Assembly (NCBI RefSeq): GCF_016925495.1 | Contig: NZ_CP070491.1 | Location: forward strand, 806,001 to 870,000 | Direction of reading: 5' to 3' | Source: Methylococcus sp. EFPC2 | GTDB lineage: Bacteria > Pseudomonadota > Gammaproteobacteria > Methylococcales > Methylococcaceae | Length of the DNA: 64,000 bases | Part shown: positions 34,969 to 42,985 of the stretch, one piece after another | Layout: each line of letters opens with the position of its first letter | How positions within the stretch are numbered: the stretch's first letter is position 1 | Made by a program: the position numbers and the translations under genes | The notes under the pieces: generated by a model | Told to the model about the DNA's origin: nothing | The model's database searches: none | Seen by the model: only the letters and a program-made list of their open reading frames with translations

Positions 34969-35338
34969 CCCGGTGTGCAGTGTTGTTGCGGAACGCTGTT
35001 TTCCGAAACCACGGGTACGGCGGAGCATGGCGGTATATGCGGTCGCGTAAGAGTCCTCGATTCGCCGGACGGTAACATGAATGCCGGGATACGGGAAAGC
35101 TCCGCGACCGCGGGCCCGGAGCAAGGATAATTGCGACCTTCAGAGCATGTTGGTTCGGTACAACAGATGTGACGAAATCACAGCATTGACAGTGGGAGCA
35201 GGGGTGTGACAAAGTGCCGCACGCTTGAGCTTCATGGGCCTGCGCCCAAATTAATCGGCAGGCTGGGGTTTAATATAAGTGCTTGATTAAATGGATTTTT
35301 TAACGAGCCGCGCTAATCCAAATGCAAGAGGTATCCAT
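34969..35338. other. Divergent regulatory region between fccAB and pmoCAB
   Basis: 370 bp. On the plus strand near pmoC it holds the candidate promoter at 35251-35279 and a short GGGC/GCCC hairpin at about 35236-35247. An isolated TTGACA at 35186-35191 has no matching -10 box. The part beside fccA carries the non-signal open frame continuation described there. Right of 35250 the composition becomes AT-rich, in line with a strong promoter region. Confidence 0.5.
35251..35279 (+). promoter_or_regulatory. pmoC: Candidate sigma-70 promoter of pmoCAB
   Basis: TTAATC (35251-35256) and TATAAG (35274-35279) are separated by 17 bases. The -10 box is close to consensus, the -35 box is weak, a pattern expected for an activated promoter. 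Transcription would start near 35286, about 53 bp before the pmoC ATG. Confidence 0.35.
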
Positions 35339-36097
35339 ATGGCTGCAACAATCATCGGCGGCGTAGCCGAGCAAGAGAAGCCCTTACTCGACCTGAAGTG
35401 GCTGACTTTTGCGTTTGCGATCTACACCGTTTTCTATGTGTGGGTACGCTGGTACGAAGGCGTTTACGGCTGGTCCGCCGGTCTGGATTCTTTCGCACCG
35501 GAATTCGAAACCTACTGGATGAACTTCCTGTACATCGAAATCGTGCTGGAAATCGTCACCGCATCGCTGCTGTGGGGCTACATCTGGAAGACCCGCGACC
35601 GCAACCTGGCCGCCATCACCCCGCGTGAAGAACTGCGCCGCAACTTCACCCACCTGATCTGGCTGTTCGCTTATGCGTGGGCCATCTACTGGGGCGCTTC
35701 CTACTTCACCGAGCAGGACGGCACCTGGCATCAGACGATCGTGCGCGACACCGACTTCACCCCGTCGCACATCATCGAGTTCTACCTGAGCTACCCGATC
35801 TACATCATCACCGGCTTCGGCGCCTTCCTGTATGCGAAGACCCGTCTGCCGTTCTGGTCGCAGGGTCTGTCTCTGCCCTACCTGATCACGGTGGTCGGTC
35901 CTTTCATGATTCTGCCGAACGTCGGTCTGAACGAATGGGGTCACACCTTCTGGTTCATGGAAGAGTTGTTCGTAGCGCCGCTGCACTACGGCTTCGTGTT
36001 CTTCGGTTGGTTGGCTCTGGCGATCCTGGGCGTCGTGCTGCAGGTCACCGCCAGTTTCGGCAAACTGATAGGCAAGGAACTCTGCCCGGACCTGTAA
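35339..36097 (+). CDS. pmoC: Particulate methane monooxygenase subunit C
   Basis: 252 residues. PmoC is an integral-membrane subunit of the trimeric pMMO in intracytoplasmic membranes. The start MAATIIGG at 35339 has AAGAGG at 35326-35331. From residue 20 (WLTFAFAIYTVFYVWVRWYEG) to about 225 it is nearly identical to Methylococcus capsulatus PmoC as I recall it, including the metal ligands D127 (EQDGTWH), H131 and H144 (TPSHIIEF). The last 25 residues (LQVTASFGKLIGKELCPDL) differ fully from the Methylococcus tail, which helps place the organism outside M. capsulatus itself. The open frame extends 16 codons upstream; database entries of the family sometimes use such longer starts. Confidence 0.97.
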   Translation: MAATIIGGVAEQEKPLLDLKWLTFAFAIYTVFYVWVRWYEGVYGWSAGLDSFAPEFETYWMNFLYIEIVLEIVTASLLWGYIWKTRDRNLAAITPREELRRNFTHLIWLFAYAWAIYWGASYFTEQDGTWHQTIVRDTDFTPSHIIEFYLSYPIYIITGFGAFLYAKTRLPFWSQGLSLPYLITVVGPFMILPNVGLNEWGHTFWFMEELFVAPLHYGFVFFGWLALAILGVVLQVTASFGKLIGKELCPDL

Positions 36098-36109
36098 GGG
36101 TCTGGGCCA

Positions 36110-36123
36110 CGGTCGATCGACCG
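36110..36123. repeat. Perfect 14-bp palindrome in the pmoC-pmoA spacer
   Basis: CGGTCGATCGACCG lies 13 bp after the pmoC stop inside the 127-bp spacer. In RNA it would form a short stem; it may stabilise or process the pmoC 3' end and could explain different mRNA amounts of pmoC and pmoAB. No T run follows. Confidence 0.5.
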
Positions 36124-36224
36124 TTTACCGAGCCCTCAGGGGTTCCGGTTTCATGGTTGATACGGCCGAACAATAAACAGTCGCAGAACTGTAATTACCA
36201 TAACTCTCTTTAATCGGAGGTAAC

Positions 36225-36968
36225 ATGAGCGCACTTCAATCCGCGGTTCGGTCACACGCCGAAGCAGTAAAGGTCTCGCGGACCGTAGACTATATCTTGT
36301 TGTTTGTTGTTTTCTTCGTGGTGGTGGGCTCGTACCACATTCACGCCATGTTGACGATGGGTGACTGGGACTTCTGGGTTGACTGGAAGGATCGTCGTCT
36401 GTGGGTAACGGTGGTACCGATCGTGTTGATCACCTTCCCGGCGGCGCTGCAGTCGGTGCTGTGGGAACGCTTCCGTCTGCCTTGGGGCGCCACCGTGGCG
36501 GTCCTGGGCCTGCTGTTGGGTGAGTGGATCAACCGCTACTTCAACTTCTGGGGCTGGACCTACTTCCCGATCAACCTGGTATTTCCTTCCCAGATCGTAC
36601 CGGGCGCCATCATCCTGGACACCGTCCTGTTGTTGAGCGGCAGCTACCTGTTCACCGCCATCGTTGGCGCCATGGGCTGGGGCTTGATCTTCTACCCGGG
36701 CAACTGGCCGGTCATCGCACCGTTCCACGTACCGGTCGAGTACAACGGCATGCTGCTGTCGGTTGCCGACTTGCAGGGCTACAACTATGTCCGTACCGGT
36801 ACCCCCGAGTACATCCGCATGGTTGAAAAGGGCACTCTGCGTACCTTCGGTAAGGACGTAGCGCCGGTATCGGCCTTCTTCTCTGCGTTCATGTCCATCC
36901 TCATCTACTTCATCTGGCACTTCGTCGGCCGCTGGTTCGGCTCCGTCAAGTTCATTCAGCAGAGCTAA
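36225..36968 (+). CDS. pmoA: Particulate methane monooxygenase subunit A
   Basis: 247 residues, the exact family length. PmoA is the most used phylogenetic marker of methanotrophs. AVRSHAEAVKVSRTVDYI, the GDWDFWVDWKDRRLWVTV stretch and FPINLVFPSQ agree with type I (gammaproteobacterial) sequences near Methylococcus. Seven membrane helices are expected. GGAGG (36216-36220) precedes the ATG at ideal spacing. The gene lies in the order C-A-B, as in all pmo operons, 127 bp after pmoC. The distinct primer regions GGDWDFW-like and the Met-Glu-Lys region (RMVEKGTLRTFGKD) used in PCR surveys are present. Confidence 0.98.
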   Translation: MSALQSAVRSHAEAVKVSRTVDYILLFVVFFVVVGSYHIHAMLTMGDWDFWVDWKDRRLWVTVVPIVLITFPAALQSVLWERFRLPWGATVAVLGLLLGEWINRYFNFWGWTYFPINLVFPSQIVPGAIILDTVLLLSGSYLFTAIVGAMGWGLIFYPGNWPVIAPFHVPVEYNGMLLSVADLQGYNYVRTGTPEYIRMVEKGTLRTFGKDVAPVSAFFSAFMSILIYFIWHFVGRWFGSVKFIQQS

Positions 36969-37096
36969 TTGCGAGTAGATAAACGGATGGGTGTCGGCGG
37001 CGTCCGCACCCATGCGCTGAACCATCAAGAAGAGCACACCGCTGCCGGGCTCACCGGGTAGCGGAAACAACGAACATTCTCGAAAGAGGAGGAACT

Positions 37097-38341
37097 ATGA
37101 AAGTAATCAGAGACAGGATCGCGCACTGGTCCTTGGTCGGCTTGTTGTTGGCATTCGCCGCGACCAGCTTCTACGCGCCGAGCGCCTCGGCCCACGGTGA
37201 AAAATCGCAGGCTGCGTTCATGCGTATGCGTACCATCCACTGGTACGACCTGAAGTGGTCCAAAGAAAAGGTGCAGGTCAACGAAGACGTTGAAATCACC
37301 GGTAAGTTCCACGTCTTCGAAGGCTGGCCGGAAACCGTTGACGAACCGCATGTATCGTTCCTCAACATCGGTATCCCCGGTCCCGTCTTCATCCGCAAGG
37401 AATCCTACATCGGCGGTCAGCTGGTGCCGCGTTCCGTGCGTCTGGAAATCGGCAGCACCTACGAGTTCCGCGTCGTACTGCGCGCTCGTCGTCCGGGTGA
37501 CTGGCACGTACACACCATGTTGAACGTCCAGGGCGGCGGTCCGATCATCGGACCCGGCAAATGGATCACCATTGAAGGCTCCATGGCCAACTTCAAGAAC
37601 CCGGTGACCACCCTGACCGGTCAGACCATCGACCTGGAAACCTACGGTGAAAGCAACATCGCCTTCTGGCACGTATTCTGGGCAGTGTTCGGCACCGCCT
37701 GGATCGTCTGGTGGGTCCGCCGTCCGGTCTTCCTGCCGCGCATCCTGTTGGTTGATGCGGGTCGCGCCAATGAAATCGTCACCCCGACCGACCGCAAGGT
37801 AGGCGCCGCCTTCCTGGCCGGCACCATCCTGATCGTGGTGGCTTCCATGAGCGCCACCAACAACAAGTACCCGATCACCATTCCTCTGCAGGCGGGTACT
37901 CTGCGTGGCATCCACGCGCTGGAAGAGAAGAAGCCGACCATCGCGATCAAGGTGGAAGACGCCACCTACCGTGTGCCGGGTCGTGCGATTCGCTTCAAGC
38001 TGACCATCAGCAACAATGGCACCAGCGCTGTGCGTCTGGGTGAGTTCTACACCGCCTCGGTCCGCTTCCTGGATTCCAATGTCTACAAAGACACCACCGG
38101 CTATCCGGAAGACCTGTTGGCGGAAGACGGCCTGAGCGTCAGCGACAACAGCCCGCTGGCTCCGGGTGAAACCCGCACCGTCGAAGTCACCGCTTCCGAC
38201 GCTGCATGGGAAGTCTATCGTCTGGCCGACATCATCTACGATCCGGACAGCCGTTTCGCCGGTCTGCTGTTCTTCTTCGACGCCGCTGGCACCCGCCAGA
38301 TCGTCCAGATCGACGCGCCTCTGATCCCGTCCTTCCTGTAA
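37097..38341 (+). CDS. pmoB: Particulate methane monooxygenase subunit B
   Basis: 414 residues. PmoB carries the soluble periplasmic cupredoxin-like domains flanking two membrane helices. A signal sequence ends in YAPSASA, so that the mature protein begins with the copper ligand H33 (HGEKSQAAFMRMRTIHWYDL in pieces). H137 and H139 (GDWHVHTM) complete the dicopper-site residues, and H48 of the second copper site is present; the numbering is the same as in M. capsulatus. Two helices occur about residues 187-205 and 230-250. The ribosome site is GAGGAGGAACT. The gene ends 64 bp before a strong terminator, which closes the operon; pmoD is not next to it. Confidence 0.98.
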   Translation: MKVIRDRIAHWSLVGLLLAFAATSFYAPSASAHGEKSQAAFMRMRTIHWYDLKWSKEKVQVNEDVEITGKFHVFEGWPETVDEPHVSFLNIGIPGPVFIRKESYIGGQLVPRSVRLEIGSTYEFRVVLRARRPGDWHVHTMLNVQGGGPIIGPGKWITIEGSMANFKNPVTTLTGQTIDLETYGESNIAFWHVFWAVFGTAWIVWWVRRPVFLPRILLVDAGRANEIVTPTDRKVGAAFLAGTILIVVASMSATNNKYPITIPLQAGTLRGIHALEEKKPTIAIKVEDATYRVPGRAIRFKLTISNNGTSAVRLGEFYTASVRFLDSNVYKDTTGYPEDLLAEDGLSVSDNSPLAPGETRTVEVTASDAAWEVYRLADIIYDPDSRFAGLLFFFDAAGTRQIVQIDAPLIPSFL

Positions 38342-38405
38342 GGTGGGCCTGAGCCGCCCCGCGCGGGGTGGCTCATCCCATCCGAACCGAATCGGGTTCA
38401 ACTGA

Positions 38406-38435
38406 CCCCCGCCGGGTAACCGGTGGGGGTTTTTT
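38406..38435 (+). terminator. Intrinsic terminator of pmoCAB
   Basis: CCCCCGCCGG (38406-38415) pairs with CCGGTGGGGG (38420-38429) around a GTAA tetraloop, with one G-U pair, and TTTTTTATTT follows at once. It is the clearest rho-independent terminator in the window and closes the pmo transcript. Confidence 0.9.
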
Positions 38436-38736
38436 ATTTCCGATGGGCCGCTTGTGCCGTGGGTTTTCAGACGCGGACGGCAACCGCCGGTATCGCATTC
38501 GAAATTTGAATTCGCTGGCTCGCCGCCGTACAGCGGCCCGCGCCGTTGAGCGTCGGGCTAGTCGCTGTGATCTAGCAATCTCCGCAGGCCCTTCCATTCC
38601 TTGCGGGGTCTTTAACCCGGCTCCAATAGGTCATGGTGGGAGCGGCCTTCAGGCCGCGATCTTCGCGGGCTAAAGCCCGCTCCCCCCGATAATGACCCGG
38701 CAATCGGGCCACCTTAATCGCATTCGAGGCGGTCTG
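38436..38736. other. Intergenic region with a dispersed repeat
   Basis: 301 bp between the pmo terminator and the stop codon of the leftward aminotransferase gene. The right third is the dispersed repeat copy at 38617-38718. The rest shows no coding pattern. Confidence 0.5.
38617..38718. repeat. Dispersed palindromic repeat, copy 1
   Basis: About 102 bp with two adjacent stem-loops: GCGGCC/GGCCGC (38642-38657) and GCGGGC/GCCCGC (38665-38680), with common edges AATAGGTCATG and GGGCCACCTTAAT. A second, more degraded copy lies at 61734-61836. The structure resembles REP/BIME-type intergenic repeats that sit in 3' regions. Confidence 0.7.
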
Positions 38737-39909
38737 TCAGGCCGATTTTTCGTACACGCGGAAACGGCCGAGCCGCTGGATCGCCTCTTCGAGCACGGCG
38801 TCTTCCTTGGCGAAGCAGAAGCGGACCAGGTGTTCGCCGCCGCCGTCGGGGTAAAAAGCCGAGCCCGGTATGGAGGCCACGCCGGTTTGGTGGAGCAGGG
38901 CCAGGGCGGCGGTTTTCGAGTCCGGATAACCGAAAGCGCCGACGTCGGTGAGCACGTAATAAGCGCCTTGCGGAACCAACGGCTTCAGGCCGGCGGCCTT
39001 GAGACCCGCGCACAGTTTGTCGCGCTTGGCCTGATATTTGGCACGGAACTGGCCGATGACGTCGCCGGAGGCTTCGAGCCCAGCTAGGACGCCGTATTGC
39101 AGGGGAGCGGGCGCGCAGACATAGAGCAGGTCGGCTACCAGGTTGATGGCGCGCGCCAGCGGTTCCGGAGCGACGACGTAGCCCAGCCGCCAGCCGGTGA
39201 TGCTGAAGGTCTTGGAGAAGCCCTGGATGCTGACGGTCCGATCTTTCAGGTTCCCGATGGTGGCCGGCGAGATGTGGGGGTGGCCGTCGTACGTGATGTA
39301 TTCGTAGATTTCGTCGGTGATGACCAGTAAATCGTGGTTCCCGGCGACGCGGTCGATGATGCGCAACTCGGCCTCGCTGAACATCTTGCCGCTCGGGTTG
39401 GCCGGCGTGCAGATCACGATGGCCTTAGTGTTGGAGCGCAAGGCCGCCCGCAGTGCCTGTTCCTCCAGCGCAAAGCTCGGAGCTTCCAGATTCAGGAACT
39501 GCGCTTCCAGGCCGCTCAGCAGGATGGTGTTGAGGTGGTAGCCGTAATAAGGCGCCAGCAGCAGGATGCCGTCGCCGGGATTGAGCAGGGCCGTCAGGGT
39601 CGCGGCGAACGCACCCGTCGTGCCGCCCGTCACCACGATATTGGTGTCCGGGTTCACCGTTAGTTTGTTGTCGTGTGCGAGCTTGCGGGCGATGGCCTGT
39701 CGCAGTTCCGGTATGCCCTCCGATGACGTGTAGGTGCTGCGGTTTTCGCGGATCGCGGCGATGGCGCCCTCCTTGACCGCATCGGGGGCGGGCAGGTCGC
39801 CCAGACCCTGGCCCAGGTTGATGCCGCCCACCCGTTCGCATTCGCGGGTCATGTAACGGATGTCGGACGGTTGCAGGTCGGCGATGCGGCGTGACGGACT
39901 GATGCTCAT
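38737..39909 (-). CDS. Pyridoxal phosphate-dependent aminotransferase (class I/II)
   Basis: 390 residues. PLP-dependent fold-type I enzyme: INLGQGLGDLPAPDAVKEGA, TYTSSEGIPELRQAIA, the nucleotide-like TGGTTGAFAATLTALLNPGDG, ICTPANPSGKMFS, VITDEIYEY, and the PLP-Lys in IQGFSKTFSITGWRLGY (near residue 236). The family includes aspartate, kynurenine and alanine/glutamate-type aminotransferases; the exact substrate cannot be told. The ATG at 39909 overlaps the stop of the deformylase gene (ATGA), so the two are translated together. No sign of a specific pathway is visible in the neighbourhood. Confidence 0.9.
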   Translation of the reverse strand: MSISPSRRIADLQPSDIRYMTRECERVGGINLGQGLGDLPAPDAVKEGAIAAIRENRSTYTSSEGIPELRQAIARKLAHDNKLTVNPDTNIVVTGGTTGAFAATLTALLNPGDGILLLAPYYGYHLNTILLSGLEAQFLNLEAPSFALEEQALRAALRSNTKAIVICTPANPSGKMFSEAELRIIDRVAGNHDLLVITDEIYEYITYDGHPHISPATIGNLKDRTVSIQGFSKTFSITGWRLGYVVAPEPLARAINLVADLLYVCAPAPLQYGVLAGLEASGDVIGQFRAKYQAKRDKLCAGLKAAGLKPLVPQGAYYVLTDVGAFGYPDSKTAALALLHQTGVASIPGSAFYPDGGGEHLVRFCFAKEDAVLEEAIQRLGRFRVYEKSA

Positions 39910-40493
39910 GCTAGGGGTTCCTGTCTGGAGGTTACGGGAGTCGGATCGCGAAAAAGCTCGTAATTTTGTCGGCTGCTGAAGGTGCGGGAGTCCATGCGGT
40001 CGATGTACAGGCCGCCGTTCAGATGGTCGATTTCGTGTTGCAGGATGCGGGCATACCAGCCGGACGCCGCGATGGTTTTTTCGATGCCTTGCTCGTCCAG
40101 ACAGCGGACCCGCACCGATTGCGCACGCCGGACCTCCGCGAGGTAGCCGTTCAGGCTCAAACAGCCTTCGAAGAAGTTTGCGCCATCGGGCGAATACGCG
40201 ATGATCTCGGGATTGACGATCACGTGAAATGGCACCGGCACCCGGCCCTTGGCGGTCATTTCCTCGGCAGGCAGGCCGCGGTGATATTCGGCCCGGTCTT
40301 CGATCACCGCGAGGCGCAAGGACCGGCCGATTTGCGGCGCGGCGAGGCCCACACCGGGCGCGGCGCGTAGGGTTTCCCGCATGCTTTCGATCAGGCGCCG
40401 GATCTCGGGGCCCAGTATCTCGGCGGGCGTCAAGGCGCGCGCCGATAGCCTCAGCACGGGGTCGCCGACTTGCACGATATTGAGAGTCGTCAT
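39906..40493 (-). CDS. def: Peptide deformylase
   Basis: 195 residues from the ATG at 40493 (MTTLNIVQVGDPVLR); a further ATG at 40538 gives 15 more residues not typical of the family, and neither has a good ribosome site. It removes the N-formyl group from nascent proteins with a metal ion. All three motifs are seen: GVGLAAPQIG, EGCLSLNG (Cys metal ligand) and ILQHEIDHLNG (HExxH type). The insert AEEMTAKGRVPVPFHVIVNP between motifs 1 and 2 is longer than in the E. coli enzyme, as in the type-III/organelle-like deformylases. It overlaps the downstream aminotransferase by 4 bases. A housekeeping def next to fmt is probably elsewhere. Confidence 0.92.
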   Translation of the reverse strand: MTTLNIVQVGDPVLRLSARALTPAEILGPEIRRLIESMRETLRAAPGVGLAAPQIGRSLRLAVIEDRAEYHRGLPAEEMTAKGRVPVPFHVIVNPEIIAYSPDGANFFEGCLSLNGYLAEVRRAQSVRVRCLDEQGIEKTIAASGWYARILQHEIDHLNGGLYIDRMDSRTFSSRQNYELFRDPTPVTSRQEPLA

Positions 40494-40668
40494 TTTGGTT
40501 TCGATGAGATGACGTGCCGCCAAATAAGCAGCATTCATGCCGTGACAGGGGATGGCAGGCGTGGAGTGGACGCTTAGGGCCCGGACCCTGTGCTTTCGGT
40601 CCGAAGCCCGGTCATTTGATGCTGGCGTGGTGGCGAATCAGCAGTCGATGACTGAAAAGCAACAGTGC

Positions 40669-41748
40669 TCAGCGCGGGACCTTCAAAGCGAAGCTGAGCC
40701 CCTCGCCGGCTTCCCCGCCCAGACAAATCACCGAATGCCAGACGCAGGTTTCCAAATCGTGCTGGCGCATCAGTAATACGTCACCCGGCTGCAGGACAAA
40801 GGCATGGCCGCGTTCCAGCAGATGGCGGAAAAAGTCCGGGCTGCGGTCGATCAGCGCTTCAGCCGCTTCGTGATCCGCTTCCTCCAGATAGGCCGAAAAG
40901 GCCTGCCGGTCGGCCACCAGGGGCCGCAGTTCGGCCCATTCGCCATCCGGCGCAGCCGCCAGGAAGTCGGCGATCTCGTCCATCAGTTTGGGTTTTGATA
41001 GGGCGAACCAGAAGGTCGATCCGCTCATCTGGGCGAATACCACGCCATTGTGTCCGCGCTCCACGTCGTGATGCATCTGCGCGCCACCGTTAGGCGCGTT
41101 GAAATAGACGATGCGCTCCATGTAGTTGACGGCGCTATTGCCCAGCAGCTGGGCGAGGATGGCATTCAGACCGGCATGGCCGGTCACCGCCGCAGATTCC
41201 GGAAATATCACATCCGTCAGTTTCGCCGCCCAGAGCTGGCTGTCCTGATCGGAGGCCACGTCTTCATAGCCTTCCATGCCGAAAGAGAAGCGGAAGCGCA
41301 GGCTGCCGTCGCTCTCGTCGAAGGACAGCCAGGAGGCCTTGCACCAGAGGTTGTCGGCCACGATGTCGTCGTCCTGCCAGGCATCGAAATACACTTTTTC
41401 GATGCCTTGGTCGTCGTGTTCCTCGAAGCTGGAGGCCGACAGGTCGAAATCGGCCTGCAAGCGCTCCGCGTAGGGCTCGGACTCCAATAGCTCGGAAACT
41501 ACGGCGCCGTCACGCGTTTGTTCGAACAAGCGGTGGGCTTGTTCGATATCCTCGCGGAAGCTCGGGATCACATCGACCAGCAGGGAAGGCAGAAAAACCG
41601 GTTCGTGCCGCTGCCAAGCCTGCTTGATATCCTCGATGTCGGGCATCGCCGGCCTCACGTCCTCTCGTATCCATCCGTAAAGGACGCCGCGCCGGCGCAA
41701 GGGCAAATCCAGGGGAGATTCTTGAGTGGCCAGATAACGTAAGCTCAT
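40669..41748 (-). CDS. JmjC/cupin-like protein, putative Fe(II) oxygenase
   Basis: 359 residues. The central part has the double-stranded beta-helix character of JmjC/cupin-8 proteins: YMERIVYFNAPNGGAQMHHDVERGHNGVVFAQMSG, with an HxD/E pair in MHHDVE, a FVLQPGDVLLMRQHDLE strand and a possible distal His in CVWHSVICLG. An N-terminal acidic region (EHDDQGIEKVYFDAWQDDD) is of unknown function. Members hydroxylate proteins or small molecules with Fe(II) and 2-oxoglutarate, but the metal triad is inferred from pattern only. The gene is transcribed toward the deformylase with 176 bp between them. The substrate is unknown. Confidence 0.6.
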   Translation of the reverse strand: MSLRYLATQESPLDLPLRRRGVLYGWIREDVRPAMPDIEDIKQAWQRHEPVFLPSLLVDVIPSFREDIEQAHRLFEQTRDGAVVSELLESEPYAERLQADFDLSASSFEEHDDQGIEKVYFDAWQDDDIVADNLWCKASWLSFDESDGSLRFRFSFGMEGYEDVASDQDSQLWAAKLTDVIFPESAAVTGHAGLNAILAQLLGNSAVNYMERIVYFNAPNGGAQMHHDVERGHNGVVFAQMSGSTFWFALSKPKLMDEIADFLAAAPDGEWAELRPLVADRQAFSAYLEEADHEAAEALIDRSPDFFRHLLERGHAFVLQPGDVLLMRQHDLETCVWHSVICLGGEAGEGLSFALKVPR

Positions 41749-41857
41749 GGGGCAGGTTTTTCGTTTGGGTGTCTGAAAGCGTATGTGATCAGCGGTGCAT
41801 TTTAACCGCTCTGCGACGCCCCGCGTGCCTGTTCGATGCTTTAAACGGTGAAGGTTT

Positions 41858-42985
41858 TCAGCCCGCAGAGCCCAGGAGCCGGACGTCCAGTCCGCGTTCC
41901 AACAGCCAGACGCCCGCCAGCAGGGCGATGGCGACGGAACCGGATTGCAGGACGGCCGTGCGATAGAGCCGCAGCCGGCTGAGTCGCCAGGCGAGCGGAA
42001 AGACGATGCCGACGATGGCCAGTTGCCCCATTTCCACGCCGAGGTTGAAACCGAGCAGTCCCCGCAATCGAGCTGTTTCGGGCAGGGCGAGAGCGGACAG
42101 CACGGCGGCGAAGCCGAGCCCGTGCACTAGGCCGAAGACGAAGGCCAGCCAGGGGCGCCGACCGTGCAACCAGGGGAAAAGATTGTTCAGCGCCGCGGCG
42201 GCGACGGAGGCGGCTATCGCAGATTCCACCCAGCGCGAGGGCAGATCGAGGTAGCCGAGGGCGGCCAGGCTGAGGGTGGCCGAATGTGCCAGGGTGAAGG
42301 CGGTGACGACCGCGACGACGTCGCCCAGTGCGTGGCGGAAGTTGGCGGCGGGCCGCCATGACTTGTCCTGCCGGACCAGCACGGCAGGCAGCAGCAGGCT
42401 TAGCAAGAACAGGATGTGGTCGTAGCCCGTCCAGATATGCCAGACGCCTTCCCGGATGAAATCGGCCAGTTCATCCAGCCTGCCGCCGTTTTCGGCAAGC
42501 TCGAAAACCCGGCGCGCGTCGTCCGGACCCAGGACCGCGGTCTTCGTTTCCGCGCCGTGGGTGAGGCGCAACAGTCCTCGATGCTGCGGATCGAGATCCC
42601 GGAACAAGCGGTAGTCCACGGCCAGTTTCGACACCGGACCCGGGCACCGGGCAGCGAACTGGAGCACGGCGTATTTGCCGTCCGTGTGTTCGTCCACCAG
42701 CATGTCGGCCAGCGCCGTCGGGCAGGCCGAGCCGCCGGCACTCAGCGTGAGCCGGGCCAGCGCATAGGTCGCGACTTCGGCTTTGCGCCGGCGCAGTTCG
42801 CCCCAGGTGATGGCACCGTCGTCGTTGGCATCCAGGCCCAAGGCATAGTCCAGGTCGCGCAAGGCGATGTCCCAACGGCCGTTCAGGCCATCCGCGCCAA
42901 GATCGAGCGTCAGGTAGCTGTCGCTGGGCTTGTGCGCCCAGGCGTCGGTGGTGACGAGGGCCAACAGCAGGAACAAGGCATTCAT
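41858..42985 (-). CDS. HupE/UreJ family membrane protein with N-terminal EF-hand domain
   Basis: 375 residues. A signal peptide (ALFLLLALVTTDAWA) leads to a periplasmic domain of about 150 residues with a calcium-binding EF-hand loop, DANDDGAITWGE (52-63). The C-terminal half has six or seven membrane helices with the HupE pattern HIWTGYDHILFLLSLLLP, RHALGDVVAVVTAFTLAHSATL and GLVHGLGFA. HupE/UreJ proteins are thought to pass nickel or cobalt; this longer subgroup (HupE_UreJ_2) is commonly near DUF4331 genes rather than hydrogenases. The ATG at 42985 overlaps the stop of the TPR gene (ATGA), so it is the last gene of the operon that begins with DUF4331. Confidence 0.88.
   Translation of the reverse strand: MNALFLLLALVTTDAWAHKPSDSYLTLDLGADGLNGRWDIALRDLDYALGLDANDDGAITWGELRRRKAEVATYALARLTLSAGGSACPTALADMLVDEHTDGKYAVLQFAARCPGPVSKLAVDYRLFRDLDPQHRGLLRLTHGAETKTAVLGPDDARRVFELAENGGRLDELADFIREGVWHIWTGYDHILFLLSLLLPAVLVRQDKSWRPAANFRHALGDVVAVVTAFTLAHSATLSLAALGYLDLPSRWVESAIAASVAAAALNNLFPWLHGRRPWLAFVFGLVHGLGFAAVLSALALPETARLRGLLGFNLGVEMGQLAIVGIVFPLAWRLSRLRLYRTAVLQSGSVAIALLAGVWLLERGLDVRLLGSAG

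Noticed and set aside
35186-35191. TTGACA as -35 box of pmoC
   Set aside because: No -10 box at 15-19 bases downstream; the weaker site at 35251 with TATAAG fits better.
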